Assembly (NCBI GenBank): GCA_000729835.1
Contig: JFHB01000274.1
Location: forward strand, 1 to 34,476
Direction: 5' to 3'
DNA length: 34,476 bases
Origin: Atkinsonella hypoxylon
Lineage: Eukaryota > Ascomycota > Sordariomycetes > Hypocreales > Clavicipitaceae
Numbering within the stretch: the first letter of the stretch is position 1; the number at the start of each line of letters is the position of its first letter. The notes beneath the pieces were generated by a model. It was not told the origin of the DNA and made no database searches. It saw only the letters and a list, made by a program, of their open reading frames with translations. Shown here one piece after another: positions 9,496 to 18,915 of this stretch. The translations under genes and the position numbers were made by a program.

Positions 9496-9561
9496 ATGGG
9501 CACGTCCAACAAGGCCTCGCAGCAAACGACCTCTTTCCATGGCGGCCGAGCACAGGCCTGA
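9496..9561 (+). promoter_or_regulatory. Upstream ORF overlapping the kinase start codon
   Basis: The ATG at 9496 opens a 21-codon frame ending in TGA at 9559-9561. It is in a different frame from the kinase and runs past the kinase ATG at 9539. If it lies in the transcript, scanning ribosomes that use it cannot reach the kinase start by reinitiation, so it would lower kinase translation. The 5' end of the mRNA is unknown. Confidence 0.5.
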
Positions 9562-11416
9562 GGCCGCCTCAGAAGACGTCTCGGAGGAGCGCACAGAACC
9601 ATTTTCTCAGTCCGAGATTGATGCTCGCTTCAAGGGCATCCGTGTTGAGGAGCCTAGTGCCGTGTCCAGTGAGGAGCATGTTCCACTTGATGTATTGCAG
9701 GTCGAGGACCACCACCACAGACAGGGGATCCGTATTCTCGTGCGGCCTCTCACCAAATTGAACAGCACAAGGTCTGTGAGCCCAGGAAGCGACAATTGCC
9801 AGTGGCTCGCGCTTCGCGCTGAAGTTGCCTCCTCTGACCAGCCCGAGCACAAGGTCTTGGCCGTGACTCAGACCTCCAAAGACATCAAATTTTCTGTGCG
9901 CATTCCCGGAGAGAGCCAGGACGACTCCCCTCGTCCACCATTGTGGTGCGAGCTGTATTACGATCCCGCCAGTGATAAGGTTATTTTTCTCAACAAGTCC
10001 GATGTTCCCCTGTCCCTGCGCAAAGTGTCGCATACTCCAATGGGTAGCCCTCCTCCAAGCGAACCTCCAAGCGAAAACCACCTCATTAATCCGGGGCTCA
10101 TCAAGGCATTGCGACCGGGAACATGGCGCATCAAGGTCCGCGACATTGCCGTTTTGGATTTTCGCATCTTGGAAAAGCGACCCGTCACATTGTATCAAGC
10201 GCGACCTGCTCTTCCTCACCAGTCGTCATCCTTGACCAGTTCCAGCAGCAGCTCAAGCATGAAGCGAGCTCGGAGTCCCGAAGAAGACGAGAAGAGGGCC
10301 AAGCGTCGCATTATAGACACCTCGAACGAAGCAGATGATGGGGTCATCATGTTCCTGCGACCAGCCGCGGATCCCTTGGTGTTTCCCCTGCCAAACGGGA
10401 GGGAGAGTAAGGAGCTCTCCTCTTCCAACTGTCATGCGCTGTTAGATGCTGAGCAGGGCGAGACCGTTGCTGTCCCTGGCGTTTGCGAAGTGGACGAATA
10501 CCAGTTAACGAAGAGGGATCCAATCGCATATACAGCATTGTCAGCTGTCTACACCGCGAACCACTCCAAAATTCCAGACAACATTGTTACGGTCAAGGTT
10601 CTCAAAACGAGAGTCGCGAACGCGGGCGATAAACCATATGTTCACGAACGGAACGTGATTCGACAGGCCGACATGTGGCTGCGCGAGTGCCAAAGCCAAG
10701 AGGATCTGCAGCATGAATCTATAGTGCGCTACTATGGTGGAGACGCAAGATATCTCTCCTTGTACATGGAACACGTTGATGCACCCGATCTGACTGCCGT
10801 CAATCGATGGAGAAACAGACAGAATGACTATTTTCTGGGAACGCGAGAAGATGCAATGCGAATTCTCCGCGACATTGCCGGCGCCCTCGGGTACATTCAC
10901 GGCCGAAGACTCGTACATAATGATATCAAGCCCGCCAATATTTTGTATTCGCCTGAACGCGGTGCCGTCCTTTGCGACTTTGGCTTGTCAACGCCAGCTG
11001 CCAACTCCCCGTCCGGCGGCGGTACTCCATACTACGTGCCGCCCGAGTTCATAGGGTCCAAGTCGCGGGGTCCTGCCTCGGATGTATGGGCCCTCGGAGT
11101 GACGATGCTGTACGTACTGGGCAAGATTGCCTTTCCTGACAGTCGGGCAAGGCGGCATCACCCGAAGCCTCTGTACTGGCAGATTGCCGGCATCAACAAC
11201 CCTAATGCGCCGTATAAGCAGTACGGCAACGGACATCCGGCCGTCAGTCAAATGCGCGCCTGGCTCGAGGAGATATACGAAGTGAGGGAGAGGCTCAGCG
11301 CCAAGGACCGCCTAGAGCGACTTGTGAAGGAGATGTTGGTGCCCAACCCGAATCATCGCATCACCATGAAGAAGCTCTTGCAGGAGATACTATCTGCTCC
11401 AACGCGGGTCGTCTGA
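9539..11416 (+). CDS. Divergent serine/threonine protein kinase with N-terminal FHA-like region
   Basis: The protein has 625 residues and one exon. The open frame extends upstream to a TTG at 9458, but the first in-frame ATG is 9539 in a strong context (TTTCCATGG). The kinase domain occupies about residues 315-620: VTVK (Lys353, ATP-binding), catalytic loop LVHNDIKPANIL (about 458-469), DFG at 480-482, activation segment GTPYYVPPE (495-503), then SDVWALGV with Asp515. The catalytic loop has HND instead of HRD; the catalytic Asp, Lys464 and Asn467 remain, so activity is plausible. Asn for the HRD Arg may loosen control by activation-loop phosphorylation. The N-terminal half has a beta-rich stretch (about 88-215, CELYYDPASDKVIFLN ... 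ALRPGTWRIKV) that resembles an FHA-like phosphopeptide-binding fold; this is inference. A Ser run and basic KRAR ... KRAKRR (about 242-257) form a likely nuclear signal. Substrates are unknown. Confidence 0.86.
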   Translation: MAAEHRPEAASEDVSEERTEPFSQSEIDARFKGIRVEEPSAVSSEEHVPLDVLQVEDHHHRQGIRILVRPLTKLNSTRSVSPGSDNCQWLALRAEVASSDQPEHKVLAVTQTSKDIKFSVRIPGESQDDSPRPPLWCELYYDPASDKVIFLNKSDVPLSLRKVSHTPMGSPPPSEPPSENHLINPGLIKALRPGTWRIKVRDIAVLDFRILEKRPVTLYQARPALPHQSSSLTSSSSSSSMKRARSPEEDEKRAKRRIIDTSNEADDGVIMFLRPAADPLVFPLPNGRESKELSSSNCHALLDAEQGETVAVPGVCEVDEYQLTKRDPIAYTALSAVYTANHSKIPDNIVTVKVLKTRVANAGDKPYVHERNVIRQADMWLRECQSQEDLQHESIVRYYGGDARYLSLYMEHVDAPDLTAVNRWRNRQNDYFLGTREDAMRILRDIAGALGYIHGRRLVHNDIKPANILYSPERGAVLCDFGLSTPAANSPSGGGTPYYVPPEFIGSKSRGPASDVWALGVTMLYVLGKIAFPDSRARRHHPKPLYWQIAGINNPNAPYKQYGNGHPAVSQMRAWLEEIYEVRERLSAKDRLERLVKEMLVPNPNHRITMKKLLQEILSAPTRVV

Positions 11417-12023
11417 TGTCACTCAAATTGGCACGTGTTGACGTGGGAATTGCTGTCACTCAAGGGCGTGAATATCCTCTCTTGTGGTCTTTACCCCCGT
11501 TCCCCTTGATATATATATATATATATATTATTCACGGGTTTGCTTCCATCATCGGGCTTCAGTGGGGATAGTTTTCTCTTCAAAGGCGCAATTCTGTATG
11601 GCGCAGAATCCGTGGTTGTTGCGGAGCCGGCCTGTCTGCGGACTGTTATGAGCTTTGATGACGGGTAAGTCTCTTCGCAGAAAGCAAGCAACGTCGTGAC
11701 TAACAGCAACTGCACAGGATGAATGTAATCTATGTCGATTTAGTTTTATACCCTTTCACATATATCGTTGACCATATTTTCTGTCATTTGCTATGGTTTT
11801 TTTGTTTTTGTTTTTCCCTTCAATTTTGTCTATTTTCATACAGAGCCATTCATATGTATATACATACAAGGCATAGCATCTTCGTAAAGACATGCATTCG
11901 CACAACTTGCTTAGCATGGCACCGGGGTCCCTCACCCATGCCCCCATAGAATATCAGAACACCTCATTTCATGATAGTCAGTCTCTTTAAGACGGTGCTT
12001 CAAGATTCCCCCCATCCATTCTT
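11417..12023. other. Convergent 3' spacer between kinase and BIM1-like gene
   Basis: Both flanking genes end here, so it should hold two transcript ends. It contains (AT)10 at 11509-11528 and a T-rich stretch at about 11795-11830. No gene or clear terminator hairpin was seen. Confidence 0.5.
11509..11528. repeat. AT dinucleotide microsatellite
   Basis: Ten AT units, about 95 bp after the kinase stop codon; ordinary low-complexity DNA. Confidence 0.85.
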
Positions 12024-12773
12024 TCACAAACCCAAAGCCAACCCAGAGGCCAATCCCACAGCAGTCAGCAAAGCCAGCATGTCGGCGCCCACAACCGCGC
12101 CAGCATTTGCCTTGTTATCGCCCCCGGCGGTCGCGTTCGCAGAGCCGCTGCTCGTAGTTTCGTTGCCCTCCTGCTGCTTGATGGTCTGGACCACGAGCCC
12201 CTTGGAGGTAGTGCAGTTGGCAGGACCCTTGGCGTCCTTCTTGAAGCGAATGTCGGCGCAGTTGTACAGGGCCGAACCGCTTGCGCCGGCCGTGACAACC
12301 TGGAGGGTGGCCAGCGTGCCGTCCTGCACGTCCACGGGGACAGGCAGCTTGTCGACGCAGAGGCTCCCCTTGCCCGTGACGTTCCAGAACTGCGGCGTCA
12401 GGGAGACGTTGAAGTTGGTCGCGTTCTCGCCCAGCCCGAGATTGACGTACACGTAGGTCCAGGCATGGTGGAGGTTCAGCTGGAGGGCACCGCCGCCGAC
12501 GGGCCAATCCGTCACGTTGCCCGTCTTGTAAGAGACGCCCGCGCCTATGTTTTTTTTTTAAAAAAAAAAAAAAAAATTTCTTAGCAGTAGAAATTGAAAC
12601 TGGGCGGCTGGCCCCCGGGCAATCGGGGGTAACTAACATGGATAGGTCCACTGGCTATATTTCGCCTCGCCTGCTTCAGAGAGGGTGTCGAATCGCCATG
12701 GTGGAAAGGTGAGGCCGAAATGGGCTGTGGCAGCGGTGGCGGATGCCAGGCCGAGGACGAGCTTGTAGAGCAT
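12024..12773 (-). CDS. GPI-anchored copper-binding BIM1-like (X325, LPMO-related) protein, two exons
   Basis: Coding segments are 12638-12773 and 12024-12544 on the minus strand, joined across a 93-bp intron to give 218 residues in frame. Exon 1 encodes a signal peptide (MLYKLVLGLASATAATA) and mature start HFGLTFPPWR; the codon for Cys46 is split by the intron. Then come GNVTDWPVGGGALQLNL, His71-His72, and cysteines at 46, 108, 141 and 156. The N-terminal His, the NVTDWPVGG motif and the four cysteines are typical of the fungal BIM1-like/X325 family, structurally related to LPMOs. Its Cryptococcus member helps take up copper at the cell surface. Several N-glycosylation sites (NAT, NVS, NVT, NCT, NET) are present. 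A Ser/Gly/Asn/Ala linker precedes a C-terminal hydrophobic segment (about 196-218), which fits a GPI-anchor signal. The protein should sit on the outer plasma membrane or wall. Searching single frames finds only exon 2. Confidence 0.87.
12545..12637 (-). other. Spliceosomal intron of the BIM1-like gene
   Basis: On the minus strand the donor is GTTAGT and the acceptor ACATAG, with TGCTAAG as a likely branch site. Between branch and acceptor lies an unusual run of about 15 T followed by about 9 A. Removal joins TATCCAT to GCGCGGGC and keeps the frame (YPCAGVSYK), which is strong support. Confidence 0.85.
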
Positions 12774-12872
12774 GGTGCTGGGGACTTTGGGAATCCAAGC
12801 GATCAAGACGCAGGAGTCGAGAAGGGTTTGGAAAGAATTCCGGCGGCCAAGGGGGGGTGGCGCATTCGGCGT

Positions 12873-12880
12873 CTTATATT
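12873..12880 (-). promoter_or_regulatory. TATA-like box of the BIM1-like gene
   Basis: On the minus strand AATATAAG lies 100 bp before the ATG at 12773, a usual distance for a fungal core promoter. No experimentally known copper-responsive site was recognised nearby. Confidence 0.45.
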
Positions 12881-12999
12881 AAGCTTCCATCTCAAGCTTG
12901 GAGCGAGGCGGGGACTTGACCTCTACTGTGCGCAAAGGAGCCGATTCGTTTTGGGTGCGGAAATTATCGTCGTGCAGCCAGGCGTCTTGTTGCCGCGAG

Positions 13000-13039
13000 A
13001 GATGTGGGGAAGATGTGGGGAAGATGTGGGGAGATGTGG
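13000..13039. repeat. 11-bp tandem repeat AGATGTGGGGA, about 3.7 copies
   Basis: The copies are 13000-13010, 13011-13021, 13022-13031 (one base shorter) and a partial one to 13039. On the minus strand, which is the sense strand of the BIM1-like gene, they read CCCCACATCT, about 230-265 bp upstream of its ATG. The CCCCA core resembles stress-response (STRE-like) sites, so the array could be a regulatory block. Confidence 0.65.
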
Positions 13040-14268
13040 CTGGACCGTGGGCATGTATGTAACTTTCATAATCCCGGACGTTTTATACTCCGGCATGTGG
13101 GGCGGATGGGGCTTGTCAACTTCCCAAGTTCATAAACGATGTTTTTCCCTGGGTACAACGCTCAACAGGCTTAACATGTAACAAACTTGATCTCAATTGG
13201 CATCGCTTGGGTGTTTTCTGTTCTTTTTGGGCTTAACAAGCGCCATAGCAGGACTGGCCCTCGTTCAACAGCGCGCATGAGCTGGAAATCCCCTCGGGCC
13301 CGCCATCCAGCCAACCTTGAGAAAACTTGCTCAAACGTACTCACAATCCCTGTGTCTGTACCACAACGTGCAACAACTACCTAGCCACCAGGGCCGGCTT
13401 AAGAGAAGTAGCGCTGACAGAACAAAGCCTGTCCTTTTTTTTTGTTTTTTTTTTTTGTCAAATTCAAATTCTCCGACATAGCTCGCTTATACTTCTTTCG
13501 AGACGGTAGGGTTCCAGGCACGGCTGGGCAAAAGGGTCTGATCCAGTCAAGACATTGCTGGAAGAGGTGACTCTACAGTGCTAATTACACTATTATATGC
13601 CAGTCCCCTTGGTATTAGCGATTATCTTGGCTACAAAGTTATATTATAATCGTATGTTCTGGCGATGACTTAGAGTTCACTCAAGGTTTCGCGCACCGCC
13701 AGAGAGGCTGTGGGTCAGAGAGTAGCTGGAGCCTTGTTCGTCTCCAAGGCGATGAAACATTGTTGCCCTTTTGACTGGTGAATGATGTGGCTGGTGAGGT
13801 AATTTTTTTTTTTTTTTTTGTCCACATCCATGTTAGTCCTGATACAACGTGCCCATCCAACACCACAGAAATCCTGGGCGGCAAGTTTCGCGCGCATCGT
13901 CGGAGCGCCAATCAGTTGCTTTGACGACGAGTCGCGCCCAGTCCCACACCACAAACTTGTAAATAACATAAGTTCTGTCATTTGATATTGGTGAAGTGGC
14001 GAGCGCGCCCTGTCGAAGCTATTACCCTGGACCCCCCCCCCCCCCAAATTGTCACTTGAAGTGACGCAACTTTTGAAGCGCAAAACATGGAATACTTGAG
14101 TCACGATGTCATTGGACATCTCTTGTTCGTGATGTGTATCATTTAACAACTGTGTAATACAGCGCCGTGTCGCTGGAGAACCAACGAGGCGCGAGGCTTG
14201 CATCTGGCCTATATGTATTATACTACAAGATGTCTGGTTGGTCAATACTCAAAACAAAGTTATGATTA

Positions 14269-14461
14269 ACGTAGGGCACCCACCTACGGAACCCACCTAC
14301 ATTCGGACCGTAAATTTACCTCCTTTAACACTAGAAGCAGCTATCTTTAAACCGCGTTTTTTTGTGCAATTTAACTACTACTATTATAATTTTATTATTA
14401 TTAGCTTTATAATGCCTAACTATATAGAAAACAACATTTAAGATGTAATACTTACTATTAC
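14269..14461 (+). mobile_element. Left end of a pogo/Fot1-type DNA transposon
   Basis: A TA dinucleotide at 14267-14268 is followed by ACGTAGGGCACCCACCTACG. This resembles the terminal inverted repeat of fungal pogo/Fot1-type (Tc1/mariner superfamily) elements, which insert at TA. The first 70 bp keep normal base composition and the AT-rich mutated zone starts at about 14340. The transposase frame begins at 14412 and is cut by the retrotransposon at 14461. The right end of this element was not found, so only one end supports the boundary. Confidence 0.6.
14457..14461. repeat. Target-site duplication, left copy (ATTAC)
   Basis: ATTAC directly precedes the left LTR and is repeated exactly at 24410-24414 after the right LTR. 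A 5-bp duplication is usual for Ty3/Gypsy integration. Confidence 0.92.
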
Positions 14462-14704
14462 TGTTACGGTGGGATCTGTCGTGGGTTTGTTGGAAGTGAC
14501 GATAGGTTGTTGGATTCAATAGGTTATGCAATAAATCGTAAGAGGAGTCGTAAGAGCTTCTGTAAGGAGCATCTAGAAATAGTGTTCTAGTGAATAATTG
14601 TTAATTGTTTAATCTAACTACCTAAGTGTTACTTCTAACTACTTATATATAATTGCAGTTATATATACTAGTAACCTATAGGTCTATAGAATTATCCTAT
14701 AATA
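14462..14704 (-). repeat. Left LTR of the chromovirus (3' LTR in its sense direction)
   Basis: It starts TGTTACGGTGGGATC and ends CCTATAATA (mutated from CCCGTAACA). Its outer part, next to host DNA, is unmutated, while the inner part is RIP-converted. It aligns over its full 243 bp with the right LTR without gaps. Confidence 0.93.
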
Positions 14705-15249
14705 AGTGCTGCCTCTATAAAAAAGATTAGCTGTTCTAGCTGTTCTAAAAATTAATTATTAGCTGTTAAAAGGTATATTAGATTAAACTAAATAACTTAT
14801 TAATTTAGCTATTATAAAAGGTATAGAAAGGTAGTTATTATTTTATTGTATAAGTATATATTGTTGTTATTATAGTGCAATCTATAGTGTAAGTTGCTAT
14901 ATTTATATATTTTTCTATGCACTTATAATGCTTAAATTACACTTATAATCTAGTAACTATTAAATCTATATATTAAATTAATAGATTTCCTTAAACTTAA
15001 TAAAGCGTTAAAGCTTATTCTATATTTTATATATAAGTAAAGTTATATAAAATTATTCTAAATAATATTAAATCCTATAAATTAATCTTATATAATAAAG
15101 CTAATTTATTAAATCTATATAGTATATTCTTTATATAAAATTATTCTATATAGTGTTAAAAGTATTAAAAATTAATCTATATTAAAGTAAATTTTCTATT
15201 AAATCCCTTTAGTATATTTCTTTATATATATATAGCTTATTCTAATCCT

Positions 15250-16977
15250 TAGGTATTAGTAATAGCAGTAAATTATTAGTTAATTATAATAAGCTATTAG
15301 TTCTCTCTAAAAAGTAAAGCTAAAGGATATTTCTAGTAGCTTTAGAGAGAGTTTTACCTAAAAAGTATTAGTTTTACACTTAATAGGTATTTCTATTAGT
15401 TTACCTATAGCTAGCCTCTTAGTTAGCGTTTTTACCTTAGTTAGTGTTAGCTTTACTATAGAAAGTATCTTTTATAGAATTAATAAAGAGAAATATATTA
15501 AAGATAGATTAATTAGAATAAACTAAGTACTTCTTCTACATTAAATAGTGCTAAATCTATTACTAAAGAGGCCTTATATAGTAATAAGCTAGTTAGCTAA
15601 GCGTTCTAAGAAGTCTATATAAATATAGTTAATTTTATATTATAAGTGTTTACTTTCTACCTATAGTATATTAATATTACTAGCAACCTTTAGTAAGGTT
15701 TTATTTTTATTAATAACGTTATTAATACCTTTATTAAATTAACTTATACTATTTAGTTAGTTATATATACTATAGATAGTAGTCTATAATTTATTAAACT
15801 ACTTATTAAATAAACCTTCTTTAGCCTCTATTTTAACCTAGTTAATCTTTTTATTTAACTTATTAATTTTAGTAATATAGAGGTTAAGTTACTTCTATAT
15901 AGTATTACTACTTATAGAAGTGTTCTTAAGGTAGGCTTTAATTATTTCTTTAGTATTAAATTTATACTTCTTCTAAAGAAGACTATTATACTAGCTTTAG
16001 AATTACACCTTAGCTAATAGAATAAAGAGTAAGTCTATATAGCTAATACTAGCTAAGGTACCTATAATAGTGCTATTAATTCTACTAAATTTATTAAAGA
16101 AGTAAATAATAAGTAATACTACCTATAATAGTAAACTAGTAAATAAATCTATAGTAATAGTTTCTTTACCTCTTTTTACTATATTACTACTATAGTATAT
16201 AGTAGCTACTACTTTTACCTATATTTTACCTCTTTTAGCTACTTTAGCGTTACCTATAGATACCTTAGCATCCTTACCTTTATATTACTAGTTCTAGTGC
16301 TTTACTTTATAGTTATTATAAATCCTAAAGATATATATTACTGTATTCTACTAGAGTAAGTAATATATATTATCTTTAAAGACCTTAATGCTAGTTTTAT
16401 CTATTATACTACCTTTAAGGGTAAATTTATAGGTATAAGTATAAATAGTATTTTCTATATTCTATACCTTTTCTTTAGCTCTATTAGTATAGCAATACTA
16501 ACTATAGTCTTCTATAATAGGCCTTACATTAGTAATATTAATATTATCTTTAATTTCTATAGAAATAGTGCTAAAGATAAACTTATTAACTTTTAAGGTG
16601 CCTTTAGTACTTCTAAGTTTACTAAAAGTACTATATAAGTAGTAAAAATTAAGTAATATAAAATAAGTTTTAATGTTATTTAGCTTTATAGCTACTATAT
16701 TACCTTTATAGTTATATTTCTACTTTTTAAACTTAAAACCTTTACTCTTAGTATTAAAACTATTATTATAATTAATATATATATTAGAAGTAATATATTC
16801 TTCTTTAGGTTTAAATAGTAGTAGTATTATAGCTTAAGTATAGTTACTATTATTATTCTCTTCTTAGAATAAGCTATTTAGGTTTACTAAAATTAATAAT
16901 TTTAAACTATTAAAAGAAAAGAATAATAGTAGTAGATTTTCTATAAAAGAAACAAAAGGGGCTAGAAGTAGCTCTAT
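15250..16977 (-). pseudogene. Unrecognised extra frame downstream of the chromovirus pol gene
   Basis: On the minus strand one frame of roughly 575 codons keeps sense, with only TAA/TAG stops, as seen for pol in the same element. It may begin near 16977, where an ATA (possibly a mutated ATG) precedes GAGCTACTTCTAGCC. Readable stretches include PKEEYITSNIYINYNNSF, GTLKVNKFIFSTISIEIK, KTSIKVFKDNIYYLL and INKNKTLLKVASNINIL; the last part is rich in Lys, Asn and Ile and could form coiled coil. I see no zinc knuckle, protease, RNase H or clear envelope features, and no signal peptide. It is in the same orientation as pol, lies between the chromodomain and the LTR, and is not explained by the normal chromovirus plan. 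It could be an accessory retroelement gene, a captured host gene or a nested element. Confidence 0.5.
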
Positions 16978-17493
16978 AGAGGCTAGCTAGTTCTATAGGC
17001 TATAGAAATTTACTCTATAGGCAGTTTATTGCCCTTAGTGTAGTATTTTAGTGTTTAACTATTAAAAGTAGCTAAATAATAGCCTAAAGGGATAGAAAGA
17101 GTAATAGCTATAATAGTATTAATAAATTTATAAGATTTTATAATATATAAAGGTATAAAAAAAAGGTTATATAGTAGAAAGCGTAAAAATTTATAAAAGT
17201 AAAGGTAAATTTATAGAAAAAGTAGGTTAAAATAATAGTATATAGATTTATAGGTGTTTTCTTTTTAACCTTCTATAATTCTATAATATAGATTAATTTT
17301 AATAGTTCTAATAATAATAAATAAGAATATAAAGAAAGAGATATTAAGGGATTTAAATAATCTATTATATAATAAAGGAAATTAAGACTTATAAGGAAAA
17401 GAGTTAGTAGTAAGCTTTTACTAGCTAATTTAGAGCTTTTTAGTAGGCTATATTACTTTTCTAATAACACTAATACTCTTCTTCTTAATTTAT

Positions 17494-17613
17494 AAAGTGT
17501 TTCTATAGATATTTATTTATAATTTTAGAAGTATTAACTTTAAGCTTATCTTTAGTAATCTATTAGTTATCTTTAGTAAAGAACCCTTTCTATTATATAA
17601 GGAATTCTAGATA
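17494..17613 (-). pseudogene. Chromodomain of the chromovirus integrase C terminus
   Basis: The minus strand reads YLEFLIxxKGFFTKDNxxITKDKLK, followed by a Ser/Ile helix to about 17494. This fits the chromodomain pattern YLVKWKGYP.E.NTWEP..NL with Trp codons turned to TAG/TAA. In chromoviruses this domain steers integration to heterochromatin marked on histone H3 lysine 9, which agrees with its setting here. Confidence 0.68.
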
Positions 17614-18672
17614 TAGTTTACTTAACTTACTGCAGAAACGTTAGATTTAATAGGTATAAATTTAGTTAATTTCCTAATAGTTCTTTATACTAAACCCTTC
17701 TATTATAATTAGTAGTAGTAGTTACTCTTTTTAGTTAAAAGGGTCTTTACTTTATCTTAGCTTCTAAAGGTAAGCTACTAATACTACTAAGTATATATAT
17801 AAATTTAGTAGAAAATCTAGGTAAAATAATAATAAGCTTACTTTTATAAAAACCTTATATAGCTTTACTTATTAAGGAGACTATTTCTTTTTTAGCTTTT
17901 CTAGAAGTATATATCCTTAATGTAATTATAAGTAAACTATATTTTTTACTTTAATATTAATAGGCTTATACTAGGCGTTATATTTAATCTTACTTAAGGT
18001 ATTTACTATACTAATAGCTATTTCTACCTCTTATTAGTATAGCTTCTAAAGTATAGCTATATTGCTTATATTTATTCTATTGCTAGAAACATTATTTAAT
18101 TAGATTAAATTAATAATAGTAGCTAGTTAAAAACTATATATAAGTTTATTAAAAGAAATCTCTATATTAGCTACTACTATATTATTAAGTTAGTACTATA
18201 GTGCTAGAAGTATTATAGTTTATAGTGTATTTAGATTTATAACTATATAGTATTAAATAGTAATAATAACTATTTAATTCTTCTATTTAGCTGTTCTATC
18301 TATCTATAGGTAGTAAGCTATAGCTATAAGCAATTTACTTCTAATTTAGGTAAATATACTTCTCTAGATATTAGAAATAAACTTTAGATCTTAGTTACTT
18401 ATAATTTACTTAAAAAGGCTTTAGTTTAATAAATATAGTATTTATAAGAGTAGTTCTACCTAAATTTCTACTATATATATTATATACTTAAGTATAAAGA
18501 TTATTTACTTACTAAATAGGTAATTTACTAAATATAGTAAGTTATAAAAGCTATATTTATCTTTTTACTATAAAGTGTTTATTAAGCTAACTTTAGGTAT
18601 ATTAGTAATAAAATTAAGCGAAATTATATAGAAGAGCATTAAAACTAACTCTAATAACCTTAATTCCTTTAG

Positions 18673-18915
18673 TAGCTTACTAAAGTTAATTGCATTTTCT
18701 TTATAGATATAGTAATAAGTAATATAGGTTTAAATCTACTTATATATCTATAGAAAGTAAACTACCTATAATTCTACTGCTATTCTATAGGCGCTAAAAT
18801 AGTTCTAATTATTATAGACTATTTTAAGGATAAATTCTACAACCTTTATAGGTATATATAGTTAAAATAGGCCTTTTCTATTATAATAGTACAAAAGTTT
18901 ATTATCTTATAGAGT
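18673..18915 (-). pseudogene. Integrase N-terminal (zinc-binding) region of the chromovirus
   Basis: The frame reads DNKLLYYYNRKGLF, then YIPIKVVEFILKIVYNNxNYFSAYRIAVEL. This corresponds to the Gypsy integrase pattern 'LYY..RKGR..LCIP....EIL..AHDD..HFG..RT...L' with His and Asp altered by G-to-A/C-to-T changes. The catalytic core and tail follow toward lower coordinates, with stretches such as FITNIPKVS. The HHCC histidines and cysteines are mutated. Confidence 0.72.

Larger units (their letters stand above)
7150..9538. other. 2.4-kb divergent promoter region between the 413-aa gene and the kinase
   Basis: Both neighbours are transcribed away from this stretch, so it should hold two promoters. 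It contains an 18-bp palindrome (8053-8070), a run of about 22 T (near 8428-8449), a cluster of AGGTA/TACCT motifs (9148-9184) and telomere-like 8-bp repeats (9241-9288). Just before the kinase start is a CT/CCG-rich leader. No protein-coding frame here has support. Confidence 0.55.
12774..14268. other. Intergenic region between the last host gene and the transposon block
   Basis: The first 300 bp are the promoter side of the BIM1-like gene. Beyond this are T runs (about 13436-13456 and 13802-13819) and a C run (about 14032-14045). A 176-codon minus-strand frame at 13715-14245 shows no domain and crosses homopolymers. Composition is normal until about 14340, so RIP has not spread leftward in an obvious way. 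Confidence 0.5.

Noticed and set aside
9458..9538. TTG-started 27-codon extension of the kinase
   Set aside because: Nuclear fungal genes normally start at ATG; the ATG at 9539 has a strong context and the extension shows no conserved features.
9569..10219. 216-codon minus-strand frame within the kinase
   Set aside because: Shadow of the kinase coding sequence.
12115..12651. 178-codon minus-strand frame overlapping the BIM1-like gene in another frame
   Set aside because: It reads through the intron's A/T tract and is Arg-rich, typical of an alternative frame of a GC-rich exon.
13715..14245. 176-codon minus-strand frame
   Set aside because: It crosses T and C homopolymers, has no domain or signal and lies in ordinary intergenic DNA.
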